This document shows, piece after piece, positions 10,650 to 25,270 of a stretch of DNA of 64,000 nt (positions are counted from its first letter, which is position 1; the number at the start of each line of letters is the position of its first letter). The DNA is taken from positions 1,164,906 through 1,228,905 of the forward strand of contig MU270024.1 in NCBI GenBank assembly GCA_021432635.1, written 5' to 3'. The notes beneath the pieces were generated by a model that saw nothing but the letters and a program-made list of their open reading frames with translations, was not told the origin of the DNA and did no database searches. Made by a program: the position numbers and the translations under genes. Origin of the DNA: Thozetella sp. PMI_491. Taxonomy: Eukaryota > Ascomycota > Sordariomycetes > Chaetosphaeriales > Chaetosphaeriaceae.

Positions 10650-12295
10650 GAGGAATGAAGGCAAGTATTTTCTCTGGGGACCGGCCCAAGCGATACAAAA
10701 TGTATGAGGGACTCGTTTTTGAATCTAGAGCGAGGGACGAGCTGCTTCTTCTGTGTCAGAAAAGGGTTGGTGGGATCAAGACAAAAGTCCGTTGAAGAGG
10801 GACGATAGGTTGTAACGCTATCCAAACCCACTAATTACTTAATATATACATAGTTAAAACGTCTTACACAAGAATGCAAAAGAGGTTATTTCCGGCACTT
10901 CCGCTCCTCTCTGTAGGGGTTTGTGATGTCATACTTGAAGATGTCAGCGACAGCGCCCCTTCTGTGCATATTATTTCTGCCGACCTCACGCGACTCCTTC
11001 CACTCACCGTACCTCCTAAGCGATACCTCCGAGCCCAACCGACCAACCGAACTTCCCCATCCGCGCCATCACGGCACTTTCACCAAGGTTTGCCGTACGC
11101 AAGCTCCATAGGGCTCTTGTTAAGCCTCAGCACAATCTGGACAAGGCAGGAGACATACCGCTATCTCGAAAAGAAGTACTCACTTTCTTGGGGCCCTAAT
11201 CTAATGCAATATGGCTAACTATCTGAACCGTGTTTCCTCCCAGCTAATACAGCGACATTGGCCTTTATCATGTCTAGTAACATTCATTTGGCCGCCAACC
11301 AAAGGCAGACATCCGTCTCCTAGAACTCAAAGTTCGCCTCCATCACAAATTACCACTGTTGGTATCCCCACCCTTTTCGCCCAGAGACCAATACCCGCCC
11401 GCCGTGGAACAAGACCCGAGAACTAGCGTGTCCCAGCGCAAGCAAGCGACGGACACGCTAGATGGTGCCGTAGAGAAGACACGATAACCATCTACACCTT
11501 GAACCTGAAATTCTTACCCATACCATCCGCCAGCCAACCCAGCCGTCCACCCAGGCCACCACGCCAAGCGGCGATATTATTGGGGCCTTCCTTGTCTAAA
11601 ACGAGCAACGAACAACACCTGCTTCTTCCTCAAACAGAGGACCACATAGGATACCAAACCAGTGCCGACAACTTTTGAGGGAGAGCTCGTGAATCAAAGA
11701 ACCAAAAATTGCAAGAGAAGCAGGATGAAATTATGAAAAGCAAACACAAACATGATTCATCGACAAACTAATCAAAACGCACTAACGCGGTGCAGCTTGT
11801 GTTATGTTCCGAAGTGATCGGCGTGGATGCCCGAAAGCCAACAGATAAAGCACCGGTAAATGAACATGAAATAAGAATGGGGTGGGGAGCTGACCACCCT
11901 TTTCACACTTGTTCAAGGGATGGACCATTCCAGGCCAAGTTTTACGGTACAGAGCACCGGGCCTATCTTGGTAGTTAGATCGATATGCCTGGGGGGAAAT
12001 GGCGCAACTCCAGGCCAATCGCCGATGACAGGCATCACACTGAGAATAGCAAAGGAGGTGGAAGGAGTTAGGAAAAAAAAAACACAGAGGTTGGGGTTGG
12101 AACTTGGCAGAGTGAAGCAGAAAGCCTCTCTCAAGACATGCTTCGAGCGTTCAGCCCCCTCCCCTGACTTAAGCTTCTGGCATGACCCCAGCTGTGCTAC
12201 CGAGAACGCATGGGTAGTATCGAGGGGGTGATGCAGATTCAAGATGGAGGGCTGGGGTCTGCGCTTTCCCACGTAGGCGACGATGCACCACGTGC
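10650..12295. other. 1.65-kb intergenic region, no gene recognised
   Basis: Lies between the start of the amidohydrolase and the 3' end of the Zn2Cys6 gene, both on the minus strand. It is moderately AT-rich around 10820-11800 and has only short random frames. It probably holds the amidohydrolase promoter and the 3' UTR of the regulator. Confidence 0.4.
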
Positions 12296-13687
12296 TTAGC
12301 GGCGGCTAGTCGCAGCCAGCGGATGGCCGTCGACAAGGGCCAGGGAGCCGGCTCTCACGCGGCGAGACCGAGACGAATCGCCGGATTTGGAGGGCGTCTG
12401 CTCCCGTCTGGAATAGGGATGGTTCTGGTGCGCGCCGGATCCCTGCGTCTCTTGGGAGTGCGGGCTGTCGCTTGGGAGGTACGACTGACCGTTGGGCAGG
12501 TTGCCAGACGAGCCGCGGTGCGAGTCGGAGTATGTGTATCCGTGCAGATCAAGGGATGATCCCTGACTGCTGAGGTTGTGTTCATGATCACTGAAGATGG
12601 TCTCGCCGCCGGACGAGTAGACCTCCGAGTTGGCCCGAGGAGCCGGCGTCGAGTGCTGGCGGTGGCTTGGAAGGGTCGTGCCGGGGGCGGGGAAGGGACT
12701 GTCATAGCTGCTCGGCGGATAACTTGCCGTGGATGCCGCATCGCTTCCTACCGTCGTCGGGCTCGTCGCAGCAACGGATGGAGATGCGCTAGTGGAGACG
12801 GTGCTGACGGCCGGGGTGGACCGCACGAACGAGAAGCCTGACGTGTGTCCATATGAACGCACCGCCGGGTTCGGCAGCAGCCGGTCGGACGCATTCAGCG
12901 GAAGGGACGATGTAACAGGTGTGAAGGAGAAGCTCGACGGGTCCGCTCGGTGGCTCAGGTTAGTTGAATTCTTGCCGTAGCCGTAGCTCCCGCCTCCGTC
13001 GGCGTACACCTCGCTGCCGTAGATGCTAGGGCTCGGACGAGGACCGATATGGCTCGGAAGCATAGTCATGGGGGGCGGGGGTTCACTAGCCAGTACGGGC
13101 TGAGGAGGGTACGATATGTGGTGATCCTCTACGTAGTAGCCGCTCTGGAAGGACGGTGCTGGGCCATAACCGGCCACGGAGGATCCGTAATAGGACTTCG
13201 TATGGGGATACGGCGGATACACAGAGCTACCCCGATGGTGAGGGACGTCGTTCGAGGCCATGCTGGGGAGCGAGTAGTGGACGCCGGGCGGAGCGTGGTG
13301 GCGGTTGGCGAAGGCTCGGGCATCCTCAATTGGGTATCCGTAGTCGCCTGGGCCATTCCGTATCGGAGCTTCATGCGATTGTACCTGCCGACAATGGATC
13401 AGACTCGGAGTTTAAGACAGACAAGCGAGAGAACACGCGAGAAATGGGGGCGAGGAGAGAGCTTACACGTAGAAACTGGCACTGTTCAGCACCGGCGTTT
13501 TTGCAGTTGACGCAGGGCAAGCCGGCGCCAGGATCACCGCTGCATCGAATCTTCCGCTTCCTGCAGCGAAGGCACTACATATGATCCGGGTGAGTGTTCA
13601 TTCGCATGACCGACGAGTGTGGATACCTACGGCAACCGCGATCCGCTTTCTCTGCGGAGTCGCCTCCGAGTCGCCCTGCTCTGGCAT
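12296..13687 (-). CDS. Zn2Cys6 (Gal4-type) transcription factor, 417 aa
   Basis: Three exons on the minus strand: 13687-13631, 13574-13467 and 13384-12296. The 56- and 82-bp introns have donors GTAGGT and GTAAGC and acceptors GTAG and GCAG. Splicing builds a binuclear zinc cluster with C20, C23, C30, C40, C43 and C51 ('CLRCRKRKIRC', 'CVNCKNAGAEQC'). The basic stretch 'RKRKIR' lies between the second and third cysteines, as needed for contacts with CGG half-sites. After the cluster comes 'FLRVQSHEAPIR', then about 340 residues of Ser/Pro/Tyr/His-rich disordered sequence without the usual fungal middle homology domain. A basic RSRRVR motif near the C-terminus could aid nuclear import. ATG 13687 is chosen because it sits just before the conserved 'RKRIAVAC'. 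An in-frame ATG at 13801 would add 38 residues of atypical composition. Targets are unknown. Confidence 0.9.
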
Positions 13688-16600
13688 TGGGACGGTGCGG
13701 GTCTCGTGGTTTGAACGCGGGTGGCGTCGCTCCGAGTAGGTGAAATACGGTGGGCAAGCACGGCTGGTATATCGTCGTTCACAGTAGCCCTGCGACACCA
13801 TGGTCCAGGGTCAAGTCTAGCCGAGCCGGGGAGCGGCGCTGACCCGGTGGATTCAGATCGAGACACGGCAAGAGAGACAGGTCGAGTCGAAAGGGGGGAG
13901 TATCTGACGAAAGATGGAGACGGGGCAAAGAAGAAAAGGGGGGCACGCTGCGGCGTACACACAGAGCCGCTTCGGGCGGAGCAAGCAATGGTAGCGTCGA
14001 TGCGTCGCGCAGAAATGCGATGGATCAATGTGACGGCTGAGGGGCTCCTGTCTCGCTCGGTCTAGTGGGCAGACGTAACAAAGACCAGCAAGAACAAGGC
14101 AAATCAGAAGCCGAAAACAGGGTTCCGCCCGGAGAAGCTGCAGTCCCAACCTCTAGTCCTTCTTGTAATAGGATAACACCTGGAGAGCGAGATTGAGTCA
14201 GCACAGGGACAGGCCGCTTGGCCGATGGGCCGTACACACTCCCTCCCACCGAGAAGGAGGAGGAGGCGCTGGCACATAAGCGTGCCATGTTGGATCACTT
14301 ACGTGCTGCTGACGCATGGGACTCGTCCGGGCCCCGATCGAGTGAGAGACAGACCGGCAGACAACAGGTTGTCGCGGTTGTTGACGCCGAACGTGACCGT
14401 GTCTGGCTGATACTACGGCCGTCGAGTCCTGCGGGGAATAACACAACAACCACTGACCCGTCTTATAACGGCAAGAGACGAGGTCAGAGCTACTGCGAAA
14501 CCCTTTAAGGTCGAGAAAAGGATCAAACGAAGACGACACCGAGGAAGTACGGGCGAGGATGGGACAGTTGGGAGAAGCCAAGGAGAATGAAGAGGAAGAG
14601 ATTGGCGAAACGAGAGTGCCACGGGAGCGTCATTCCTTGGTGTTATAAAGCTTTGGTGTGACATCCAGATCAGCTCTGGTCCCAAGTAGAGCTTGCGTAG
14701 AACAGTGCCCTTGGTCTTTGGCTACGAGAAATCGACTGGCCGTGCTCGTTCATGGCGTCCACTTTGGCCTCTACCCGTACCGGCAGCAGAAGCAGAGAGA
14801 TAGAGAGGTACAGGAAAATTGGAGACGCGCCAGCTGGCCACACACCAACCAGGTTCATACTCATACACTCACACGACATGCAGCCTTTCACTGACAGCGG
14901 GCCGGGGGCCTGTCTGGATCGTCGCTGTTCTGGCTGGCTCTGCCTCGGCGCCGCCACGAGGAACACTTTATGGGATAGCCTCCCACAGGGTACTAGGGGA
15001 GAGGAGTGAGAGGAGAACGGCGGGAGGCTGCATGGGGTGCACCTTTTGGGCTGCATTGAGCAACCATACTACTGCGTCTGGTCTCCCGACTGCTCATATC
15101 AAACGCTCCTCCAGGCCGCTTTGACAGATGGACTGCTGAAAATGGCAAACGAAAGGTTCCAGCTGCGGTGGCGCTGGGGACGGAGAAAACTGGGGACGAT
15201 TCTCTGGGTTCAAACGACAAGACGGGGTTGGCAACATGGAGAGAGTCGATCGGTTTCGGTACCCGAGTCCGCGCCCATGTGGATGTGGGAATCCCCAGGC
15301 CGAGCTCCCGGTCTCAGACAGCGTGCTTGCCTGTCTCTGTCTTGCATTGGGTTTGCTTACGAGTAGCGAGGATGAACTTATGCATCAAGGTACCTCAGTG
15401 GACGGCGACGCTGCAGGGTCTTGAGCGACAAACAGGACAGCTGCTTCTGTCGGCTGGCACACGTAGCAAGCGCCCGCATCCCCTCCTCTCTGAGGCCGTA
15501 CTAGTAGGTGTAATGGAAGCTTGTTGGTCTTCCACGGTCCGCAGCAGGTGGCTTGAATTCATATCAGAAACAGGGCACTGAGGCCCCGGCGGCAGACCGA
15601 GCTGCACACTTAGGTTGGCAGCCAGATAGATGTAGATAGCCGCGGGGGCGTCACGGTGCCTGCGGGCCCGGTGAATGTTTCCTACGACCCCAGGGGGCCA
15701 AACACACTGAAACAAGTCACTTCGGGCCAGATGGAAACCTACATATAGCGAAGTGACGACTCATATTGCAGGGAGTCTTGGACACGCGAGGCGGGAAACA
15801 GCTAGACCCCCCACGCACCGCCTTAGTCCGTTGCGAAGCCGAAGAGAGGGGGTAGCAACAATAGGCTGCCGCTGTGAGCCCCCAACTCCCAAATTATATC
15901 ATAGCATCGAGAACTAAGACCTCAGCGATCTCGTCGCGCAGGATGAGCACGGACAACGGGGACTAATTAGCGCGAGATGCAGATGGATGGCACGCACCCG
16001 GCCGGAAACTTCCCCGGCGATGGCTGGCCTCGCCACAAGCTAGGTGGAACCGGGGGAAATACAAATCATTGACGTTGGACAGCGGTGTGCAGCACATCTA
16101 TAGCGCAGCCTACGAGAACATCGAGCCGTATCGGGTGGTGCGCTCGGGTGGGCGGTCCTTGGGGGCGGTCCAGATAGCATCATGTCCTCTCCCAGCTTAG
16201 GCAGGCCAATGAAGCCAGAGTAGGGTGGCAATTGATTTTCTATAACTGGGAAGCCAAGTCTTTGGTGGTCTACAAACATGTCCATGCCGTTGCGGTCACA
16301 GTTGCATTGCGGCGGCTTTGCTCGTCCAAGGCTGGGGATGCGGGGGGGGGGGAGGGCGGGCGCTCAAGATCGGTTAAGGAATCGCTCCCGGACGATAGCT
16401 TTCTGCAGTGACCACACCGCATAGAGCACCTTAGGAAGCAAACAAGGTCTTGTAGTGCAATTGTTTGTGGGCACAAGAAGGCTCTCATATGCACGCCCGA
16501 GCAAACTCGCTAGCAAATCAACGCCGTAGCGGCGGGAGAGCTGATTGCTAACTGGCGCCATCCAGCTCCTGCAGCTAGACACGGCATTACCAAACGACCC

Positions 16601-19600
16601 GACGACGAGCGAGGAGCTGTCTTAGTGGAGATCACAGTGAGGACGGTGTCACAAGGGGCCCAGAGCTCGCCGTACAGTGTGGTGCCGGCTGTTGTGACCA
16701 CCGATCACATCGCTGAGCTGGCGCTCTCTCTCGCGGCCACTGGACGTAGGCATCGGCCCATGGTCAATAGCACACACACAGAAGAAGGCGTCGTCCAATG
16801 ACCTCCTCGTATAGAAAGGGCTCTGTCTGCACAGTCGCCCAGGCCAGTGTCACAATACGTGGGCTCTCTGGGGATGTGATTAGACGGTTGCGACGGGAGA
16901 CGGTAAGGATCTGATGGAGCGAAGGGTCGTGTAAAACGGCCGCCCAGGGCCACATCCCAGAGCGTAGCAGTGAGGAAGAGACGAGGCTGCCGCGCAAGGC
17001 GGCACCCCACAGCGGCTGAGCGCACATCTAGAGGGGCGCCGGGGAGGGGCCGGTAGGCAACGCTGCCCAATGCTGTCCCATGGCGATAGTCCTACCCCTC
17101 TGGGACAGGTGCGCCGGACCCTTTCCTGGGGGGGCCACGATGGGGGAAGTGGTGGGGTGGAGGCCGGGGAGAGATTACACTCTGCCAGTAAGCCGTATCG
17201 GCCGGTGTGCGTGGCCCGCCGCAGCACCGACACGACATAGGGGCGACCGGGTGGTGGCCCCTGGGTCGGCAGCATACCAGCATCCAAGCCAACGGGCATA
17301 TCGGAACAATATGGCATCAATATGGCGATGCCCGACAAACATCGCTCTCGGATTGGGCTGGATCGGGGGCTTGTATATCCTCTGGTGGGGGACACGCTGC
17401 GCTGGAGGAGAAGGAGGGTTACGGCGACAACGGCCCGGAAACATGCGCTTTCGTCCTCTACAACCTTCCCTTCTCGAAGCCTTTTGAGCGGCCGCTCAGC
17501 AGCCTTCCCTGCCTGCGGCGAGTGGTAAAACAAGGGAACATGCCGTCGCCCAGGCTGCTCGCTGGCAGCCCCAATAGGAACAGGGGTTAAATTTGGCAGA
17601 GACACCGCAACACACGCAAGAGACTGAGACTGACCATCCTCCTTCCTCCTTCCCTGCTTTCTCACCCCCCCCCCCCCCATTTTTAGCTTCTCCTCTTCAT
17701 CTTGCCAACGAGCACGCAACACCAAGCGGGCGCTTGCAGAAGGGCCGTAAAGACTTCCGCTGTCAAGCACTCCATTGTACCAAGTAGACCTGCGGCTATC
17801 CGTCGGTGTGACGCAAGCTCCGCGAGACAATTGGATTTAGACTCCGGGCCCGCTAACACATCCAATGAGGACCTGCGCAACACCGCTGTGCTCAGGAGAC
17901 CATGGGGGTCGGAGGGGGAGTGGCATTCTCTCTAGACCTGGCCGGCCTGTCACGGTCGAGCGCCTCCGCCGGCAACCCGAGCTCCGAGAACTCTCCCACG
18001 ACGAGGAAGGTGGCCCGGCGCTGGCGGCTGCGTGGCGGCGGCTGCTGGACACGCCGGGGCTCGGTGGCTTTCCCATCTGGGCAGGTCCTTGCCGGCAGAC
18101 GGGGGCCGCGAGGGCGAGGTTCCGGGCCGCACGCGAGCCCAAGCCACCTTCTATATCCAAAACAGGGCGCCAGCTGCAAGACGGCTGGGCAGTATGACAC
18201 GAGGGAGCTTCGGACGGACGAAGGTTTGATTCTCTTGGCCCTGCTTCCTCCAGTTACACGGAACTGCCGCCGCCCTTGCTCGTCATGCTCCGGCCGGCGA
18301 CCGTTTTGGGGTGTTTGCTTGCGCCCTCGCCCTAATGACCCCATAATCGGAGCATGCAACCGAGGGAATTGTGTCCACTCGCAGCCCAGCTTTGGCAAAC
18401 AAAGAGGGAACCCCAGCTAGCATGGAGCACCGAGGCCGGCGCAGCAGAGCAAAGCCAAGTCCCCAAACTCGATAGAGGTGTTGTCGTTTCCTAGAATAGC
18501 AAAATGGTCTCGTATTGCAGCAAGCGTGTCGCTGTGTCCTCGATACGGGAGGAGCCTTGGTCTAGCCCAGGCCTAGCCTATTGCTATACTTGATCACCAT
18601 CGCTGATGGGGAGTGGGGTTTACGGGAACGTGCATAGTTGCCAGAGTAGTGTGGTACAGTAGTTAGTAAATCGAGCAACGAGCAATGCATGGAGGGCTAA
18701 GGAGTGCCGGCTGCCGCTGCGTGGCCACGCAGTCCGGTGCCCCGGCTCGTTTCCCACGCGGCTGGCCTGCCTTCAGCCGAGTTGGAGGCGGGCACCCTAG
18801 GCAAGTCTAAGTGCAGCACGACTAGCAAGGAAAGGGGTATGAGAAACGCAGCCCCCCCCCCCGGACAGTGCACGACGCAGCGCCCCCACGAGGCCCAGAT
18901 AATATAGAACGGACACATGGCTAAACATGCAAGTAATCTAGGCCAAGCAGGCCCCTAAGACGGCAACAAATGAGACATCAATAATCCTTTGACCGGGTAA
19001 TCCCTAGAAGCCAAGGGGCCCTGGGTCATGGCACGGGGGCGGCTCATTGCTTAGAGACAATATCTAAGCGCAGAAACCTTCCGGAAGAACCAGTGCCTCC
19101 AGACAGTGGCGCATGCGGGAGGGTAGAACGAAAGGCGAGTTGAGGTCGAGATTTGTCGTCAAGGTTGTGCTGAGATAGTGAGCGGGCAAAACACCAACGC
19201 CCTAGATCATACACTGGCCTAGGTTGTGGCGTGGACGAGGGGGGAAAGGGGGTTGGGGGGTTTCTCTCGAAGCACTTAGACTAAGGAATTGATGAGACTA
19301 AGGAACCATTGATAGCAGAGCAACTGGACAAAGAGAGCGCGTGGAGAGAACAACTGATGTGGCTACGCGGCGCTATATTGATTATTACAAGCTAGCAGTG
19401 CTGTACGGCCCCAAGCATAACGGAGGTGCCGGGTGTGATGTGTCTCACGGCCATGCCGGAGCGCCGTTTGCTCTAGCGAGTCTCGTCTGGGTACGGGCAT
19501 GACGAGGCTGCCTTGTTACTGGCCATGGCACCGTTCAGCATATTCAGGATGGCCTGTAATCTAATAACCAGAACCTAGCGTCTCAGGAGTCGAGTGTCGA

Positions 19601-19802
19601 CTGGACGCTGGATGCAGCTGGGGCTCTGAGCAGAGCAGAACACGGGTACTCGCCCGAGTTTCAGTCCCAGATGCTATTGCAAGGGGTTTGGCGCTTTCGT
19701 GAGATAGATGCCAGAGTATCGCCGTGCTGGAGGCCCTCCATGACGGGGAACTCGGAACTTCGCGAGAGGGAGAGGTGGATCGGGATGGAACGGCGCTTTC
19801 CT
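13688..19802. other. 6.1-kb gene-poor region
   Basis: Runs from the start of the Zn2Cys6 gene to the 3' end of the cyclophilin gene. No recognisable coding region was found on either strand. The largest open frames (16880-17830 minus, 17902-18420 plus) have random composition and overlap other open frames. A C14 tract lies at 17665-17678 and shorter G tracts at about 16339-16349. The part nearest 13.7-14.7 kb is probably promoter and leader of the regulator. The remainder could host noncoding transcripts, decayed repeats or fast-evolving short genes that I cannot support from sequence. Confidence 0.4.
17665..17678. repeat. C14 homopolymer
   Basis: Fourteen consecutive C on the plus strand inside the gene-poor region. 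No function is evident. Confidence 0.9.
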
Positions 19803-21392
19803 TCACCTCGACCTGTAAGACTCGTTGCGGCCGCGATCTCGATCCCTATCCCGGTTCCGGTCCCGATCCCAGTTCCGATCCCTATCCTGACCCCTATCCC
19901 GATTCCAATCTTGGTCTTTCCGATCTCTGCGGTCCTGGTGCCGACCGTCTCGAGGTCTCTTGGGATCGTCGTACCTCTCCTTTGGACGATCTCGCCGGGG
20001 ACTCCGGCTCCGGCGGTCGTCCGGCCTCATCCTCCCCAATCCACGTTGGCGCTCGTCATCGCGGGGCCGAGTATCTCTGTCCGAGTCCGGCCGCTTGTTC
20101 CTGTCCGGGTCCGCTTCTCTCCCGTGCCTCCCAGCCATCTCCTCGTCCCCATGGACCATCTGATAGTCGTCACCGTCCATCTCGTCGTCGTCGTCGTCTT
20201 CCCTGTACTTTCGCCGCTTCTCCAATTCCTGAACGCCACCCCAGCCGCCCTTGTGCCTTCGCGAGGCGGCGCCGGCACGCTTCTTGTTCGTCTCGGACCG
20301 CCAGATCTCGCTGATGCGGCTGACGCTCTGGCTGAAGTCAACATGGATGCGGCGGTCATCGATCAGCACCTGGTCCATCTTGTGGTACGCGTCCTCGCAG
20401 CTCCGCTTCTCGTCGAACTCAATGAAGGCGTACTGAAGACTGTCCCCTGACTTGCGATCCCTGATCACTTCACAGGATAGAATCTTGCCAAACCGGCTGA
20501 AGATCAGCTCCAGGTCGTCGTCTGTGGTGACCGGGTTAAGTTTGCAGACGAACAAAACGTTCTCGGGCGGCTTGACCTCGGCGAATGGCAGGTCGCCCAT
20601 CATCTCGAGGGTCAGGGCCTGCGCTGCCGCATCGCGTTCCCGCCGCTTCAGCTCGGCCTCGGCGGCCGCTTCCGCATCAGCCTCCTCGTCCTGCAGCTCC
20701 TCGTCCTCCGCAATGCGGACAGTCGCCAGCTGCGCCTTAGTGGGCGGGGGCGAGGAGCTGGGCTCGCGAAGGCCCGCAGGGTCCGGGTAGGGGTCGTCTA
20801 GGATCACCGTATGCTTGATCCGGATGTCCACCAGGGGGTGGCCCTTGCTATCCACGATGGCGTCGTTGATCTTCTCGAGAACGTCGAAGCCCTCCACTAC
20901 CTTGCCGAAAATAGCACCCTTGCCATCGAGGAAGTCGGTATTATCCCCCAGGGTCACTAGGAACTGGGAGCCCGCGAGGCGCGTGTCTGGGTCGGAGGGA
21001 TGGGGAACCGTGGACATGCTGACGGTGCCGCGCTCCAGGTGCTTCAGCTTAGGGTGGAAGAAGGCCGGAAATGTCCTTTCGCGCTCGTCGCCGGACAGGA
21101 GGCCCCAGATCGAAGTCCCGCCGTCGGACTGGGCAGCCATGGGGCCGAGAGGGTCGCCGGTCTGGAACGAGAAGGACTTTTGGATCGAGTGTATAGGCGC
21201 GAAGTTGTAGTATTTCACCTTGCAGAGCTTTACAAAACTGGAGACGGGTAATCGCATCAGTATGAGGGCGTCGGACGAGCTAGATTCTGCGAGGAGGGGC
21301 ACAGTAGCTTACTTTTCGCACATCTTGGGGGCATAATCGACCAGCAGGTCGATCACCAAGTCGCCGGCGCTGGTCTCGAGTAGGACCGACAT
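19803..21392 (-). CDS. Cyclophilin-RRM protein (PPIL4/Cyp6-type peptidyl-prolyl isomerase), 504 aa
   Basis: Two exons on the minus strand, 21392-21313 and 21237-19803. The 75-bp intron (donor GTAAGC, acceptor CCAG) joins 'DYAPKMCE' to '[12 protein letters not shown]', the conserved start of PPIL4-type cyclophilins. Residues 1 to about 173 form the cyclophilin domain ('[15 protein letters not shown]', '[25 protein letters not shown]' region). Residues about 253-331 form an RRM ('VLFVCKLNP' as RNP2-like, 'LQYAFIEFD' as RNP1-like). The last ~150 residues are highly charged and end in arrays of Asp-Arg/Asn-Arg dipeptides and an RS-like patch ('[11 protein letters not shown]'). This layout points to a nuclear protein linked to spliceosomes or RNA polymerase II. 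The start lies 591 bp from the divergent SGF29 start. Confidence 0.95.
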
Positions 21393-21982
21393 GCTGCTTT
21401 TGCCACTGGGCCGGGAGAACCGGCGGCAGTTTTAGAGGTCAGACTTGCGCGAGCCGGATCAGAGACGGGCTCTTCCGGGTGTGGAAGGGTTTTCGTACGA
21501 ATGCCAAATGCTAGATGGAGCTGTCGCGAACGAGGATGCTAGATTATAGCTCCGGACAAGGGTTAGGGTTGCTCGCCATCCGCGCCAAAACACTCGCGCC
21601 GGTGGGTGAGTGGGTCCGCGGGGCACGGCATCGGGTTGCCGCGTTAGAGGCGCGAGTTCCTCAATGAGAGCAGCCTGGTGGAGAGCATCTCACACCCTGG
21701 TCCTTCCGTGTCTAGTCAGCTTCGGCACCTCTCTCCTTCCCCGCGCAGGCTACGACCGAGCAAGCTGAGGTGCGTATCTCCCCGATCTCGCGGCTATCGC
21801 GCCGTGTCTGCCTCGTAGCTCTTGGAAGCTCCAAGGTCCGCCAAGCCAGCCTCGCGACAGTGTCTCTAACCACCAAGCAGGCCGCCCTCGCGCTCTCGAT
21901 CGGGCCAATCGCCATCTCCGTTTGGCGGAGAGCAGCTGCCGGCACGACCTCGGACAGCAGAGAGCAATAGGCTGAGGCCGTC
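21393..21982. promoter_or_regulatory. Shared divergent promoter of cyclophilin-RRM and SGF29 genes
   Basis: 590 bp between two start codons facing away from each other, with no coding frame of note. Both genes presumably draw their core promoters from this stretch. No TATA box is obvious. Confidence 0.55.
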
Positions 21983-23194
21983 ATGTCGTCCCGAAGGGGC
22001 GCCGCGCGCGGCCCCAACCGAAACAGCGGCAATGGGCAAGGCGAGGAAGGCCCTCTCTGGAGCTCGATTCAGGAGGAGATCCAAAACGTTCTGCGGCTCA
22101 TCAACGAGAGCACCGAAGCTTGCCGCAGCATTGTGGCCCAGGACAACTACATGACCAAGAACAAGGACTTGGTCGACCCTGCCGCGGAGGAGGGCAAGAT
22201 GGACGATATGCTGCGCAAGGGTGTTAAGGCCTCCGACTCGGTCAAGCCCGTCATCGAGTCGCTGATCGAGCAGCTCACCATTCTCCGTGCCCTGCAGAAA
22301 GCTAAAGAGGACGAGGGCTCCGCGAGCGTGCCGTCCAATCTGGGACCACGGGAGCGCAGCGGCGGGCTGCTGTCTGGGTCTGCGCGATCCTCATCGGCAC
22401 GCGGGGCGCGCGAGAAGGAACAGCGAGATAGGGAGAGAGAGCGAGAGCGAGAGCAACGGGAGCGTGATCGGGAGAAGGAGCAAAGGGAGCGTGACCGCGA
22501 GCGCGAACGGGAGCGCGAACGAGAGAAGGAGCGGGAGAAGGAGCGGGAGCGAGAACGGGATCGCCAGAGCCAGCGCGAGACAGACCCATCAGTCTACGAT
22601 TTCGACGGCACGGGGGATTCACCAGTGCCGTCACCCATCGGACGCAAGCTGGACGGGAGCAGCGTCGGGCCCCGCAGCGACCGGTCGGGCAACCGCGACA
22701 GCGTGCCGCCGCGTGGAGACCGTGACACGCCGCAGAAGGGGGACAGCGTGCCCCCCGAATCGGCCGGGGCTACCGTGCGGGCCAAGGTCGCCTTCAGCAA
22801 GGGACAGGACGTCGTGTTTAAGCCGAAGCCAACCACCAACAACGAGACGCCGGACTGGGTGCTGGGCCGCGTGCAGCAAGTGCTCGGCGAGGGCAAGTCG
22901 CGCCGGTACAAGGTGCAAGACGCCGACCCGGATCTCCCTCCGGACCAGAGAGTCGAGTACCGCACGAGCGCCAGCAGCATGATCCCCATCCCGCCGATTG
23001 AGGTTGAGCTGCCTGAGTACGAGAAGGGCAAGATCGTTCTGGCACTGTACCCTGACAGCACTACGTTCTACAAGGCCGAGGTCATGGGCAGCGAGGCGTC
23101 CACCGGCAAGGTGAGCCTGCGCTTCGAAGGCGAGGAGAACAGCGTCACCCTGCAGCTCGTCGAGCGCAGGTACGTTGTTGAATTCAGGAATTAG
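21983..23194 (+). CDS. SGF29-type SAGA subunit with tandem Tudor domain, 403 aa
   Basis: A single exon from ATG 21983 to TAG 23192-23194. The N-terminal ~110 residues are helical ('WSSIQEEIQNVLRLINES', 'VIESLIEQLTILRALQ') and fit the coiled-coil part that anchors SGF29 in the SAGA/ADA histone acetyltransferase module. Residues about 142-198 are almost pure Arg-Glu/Lys-Glu repeats. The C-terminal ~140 residues match the SGF29 tandem Tudor domain that reads H3K4me2/3, with 'DWVLGRVQQVL', 'YKVQDADP', 'KIVLALYPDSTTFYKAEV', 'VSLRFEGEE' and terminal 'RRYVVEFRN'. Aromatic residues expected for the methyl-lysine cage are in the ALYPDSTTFY segment. The RE-repeat makes this protein longer than yeast Sgf29 (259 aa). 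Confidence 0.93.
   Translation: MSSRRGAARGPNRNSGNGQGEEGPLWSSIQEEIQNVLRLINESTEACRSIVAQDNYMTKNKDLVDPAAEEGKMDDMLRKGVKASDSVKPVIESLIEQLTILRALQKAKEDEGSASVPSNLGPRERSGGLLSGSARSSSARGAREKEQRDREREREREQRERDREKEQRERDREREREREREKEREKERERERDRQSQRETDPSVYDFDGTGDSPVPSPIGRKLDGSSVGPRSDRSGNRDSVPPRGDRDTPQKGDSVPPESAGATVRAKVAFSKGQDVVFKPKPTTNNETPDWVLGRVQQVLGEGKSRRYKVQDADPDLPPDQRVEYRTSASSMIPIPPIEVELPEYEKGKIVLALYPDSTTFYKAEVMGSEASTGKVSLRFEGEENSVTLQLVERRYVVEFRN

Positions 23195-25270
<2,076 letters not shown>

Noticed and set aside
16880-17830. 316-codon open frame on the minus strand
   Set aside because: Low-complexity Arg/Pro/Ser mix with no domain; other frames across the same stretch are also open, as expected in GC-rich DNA.
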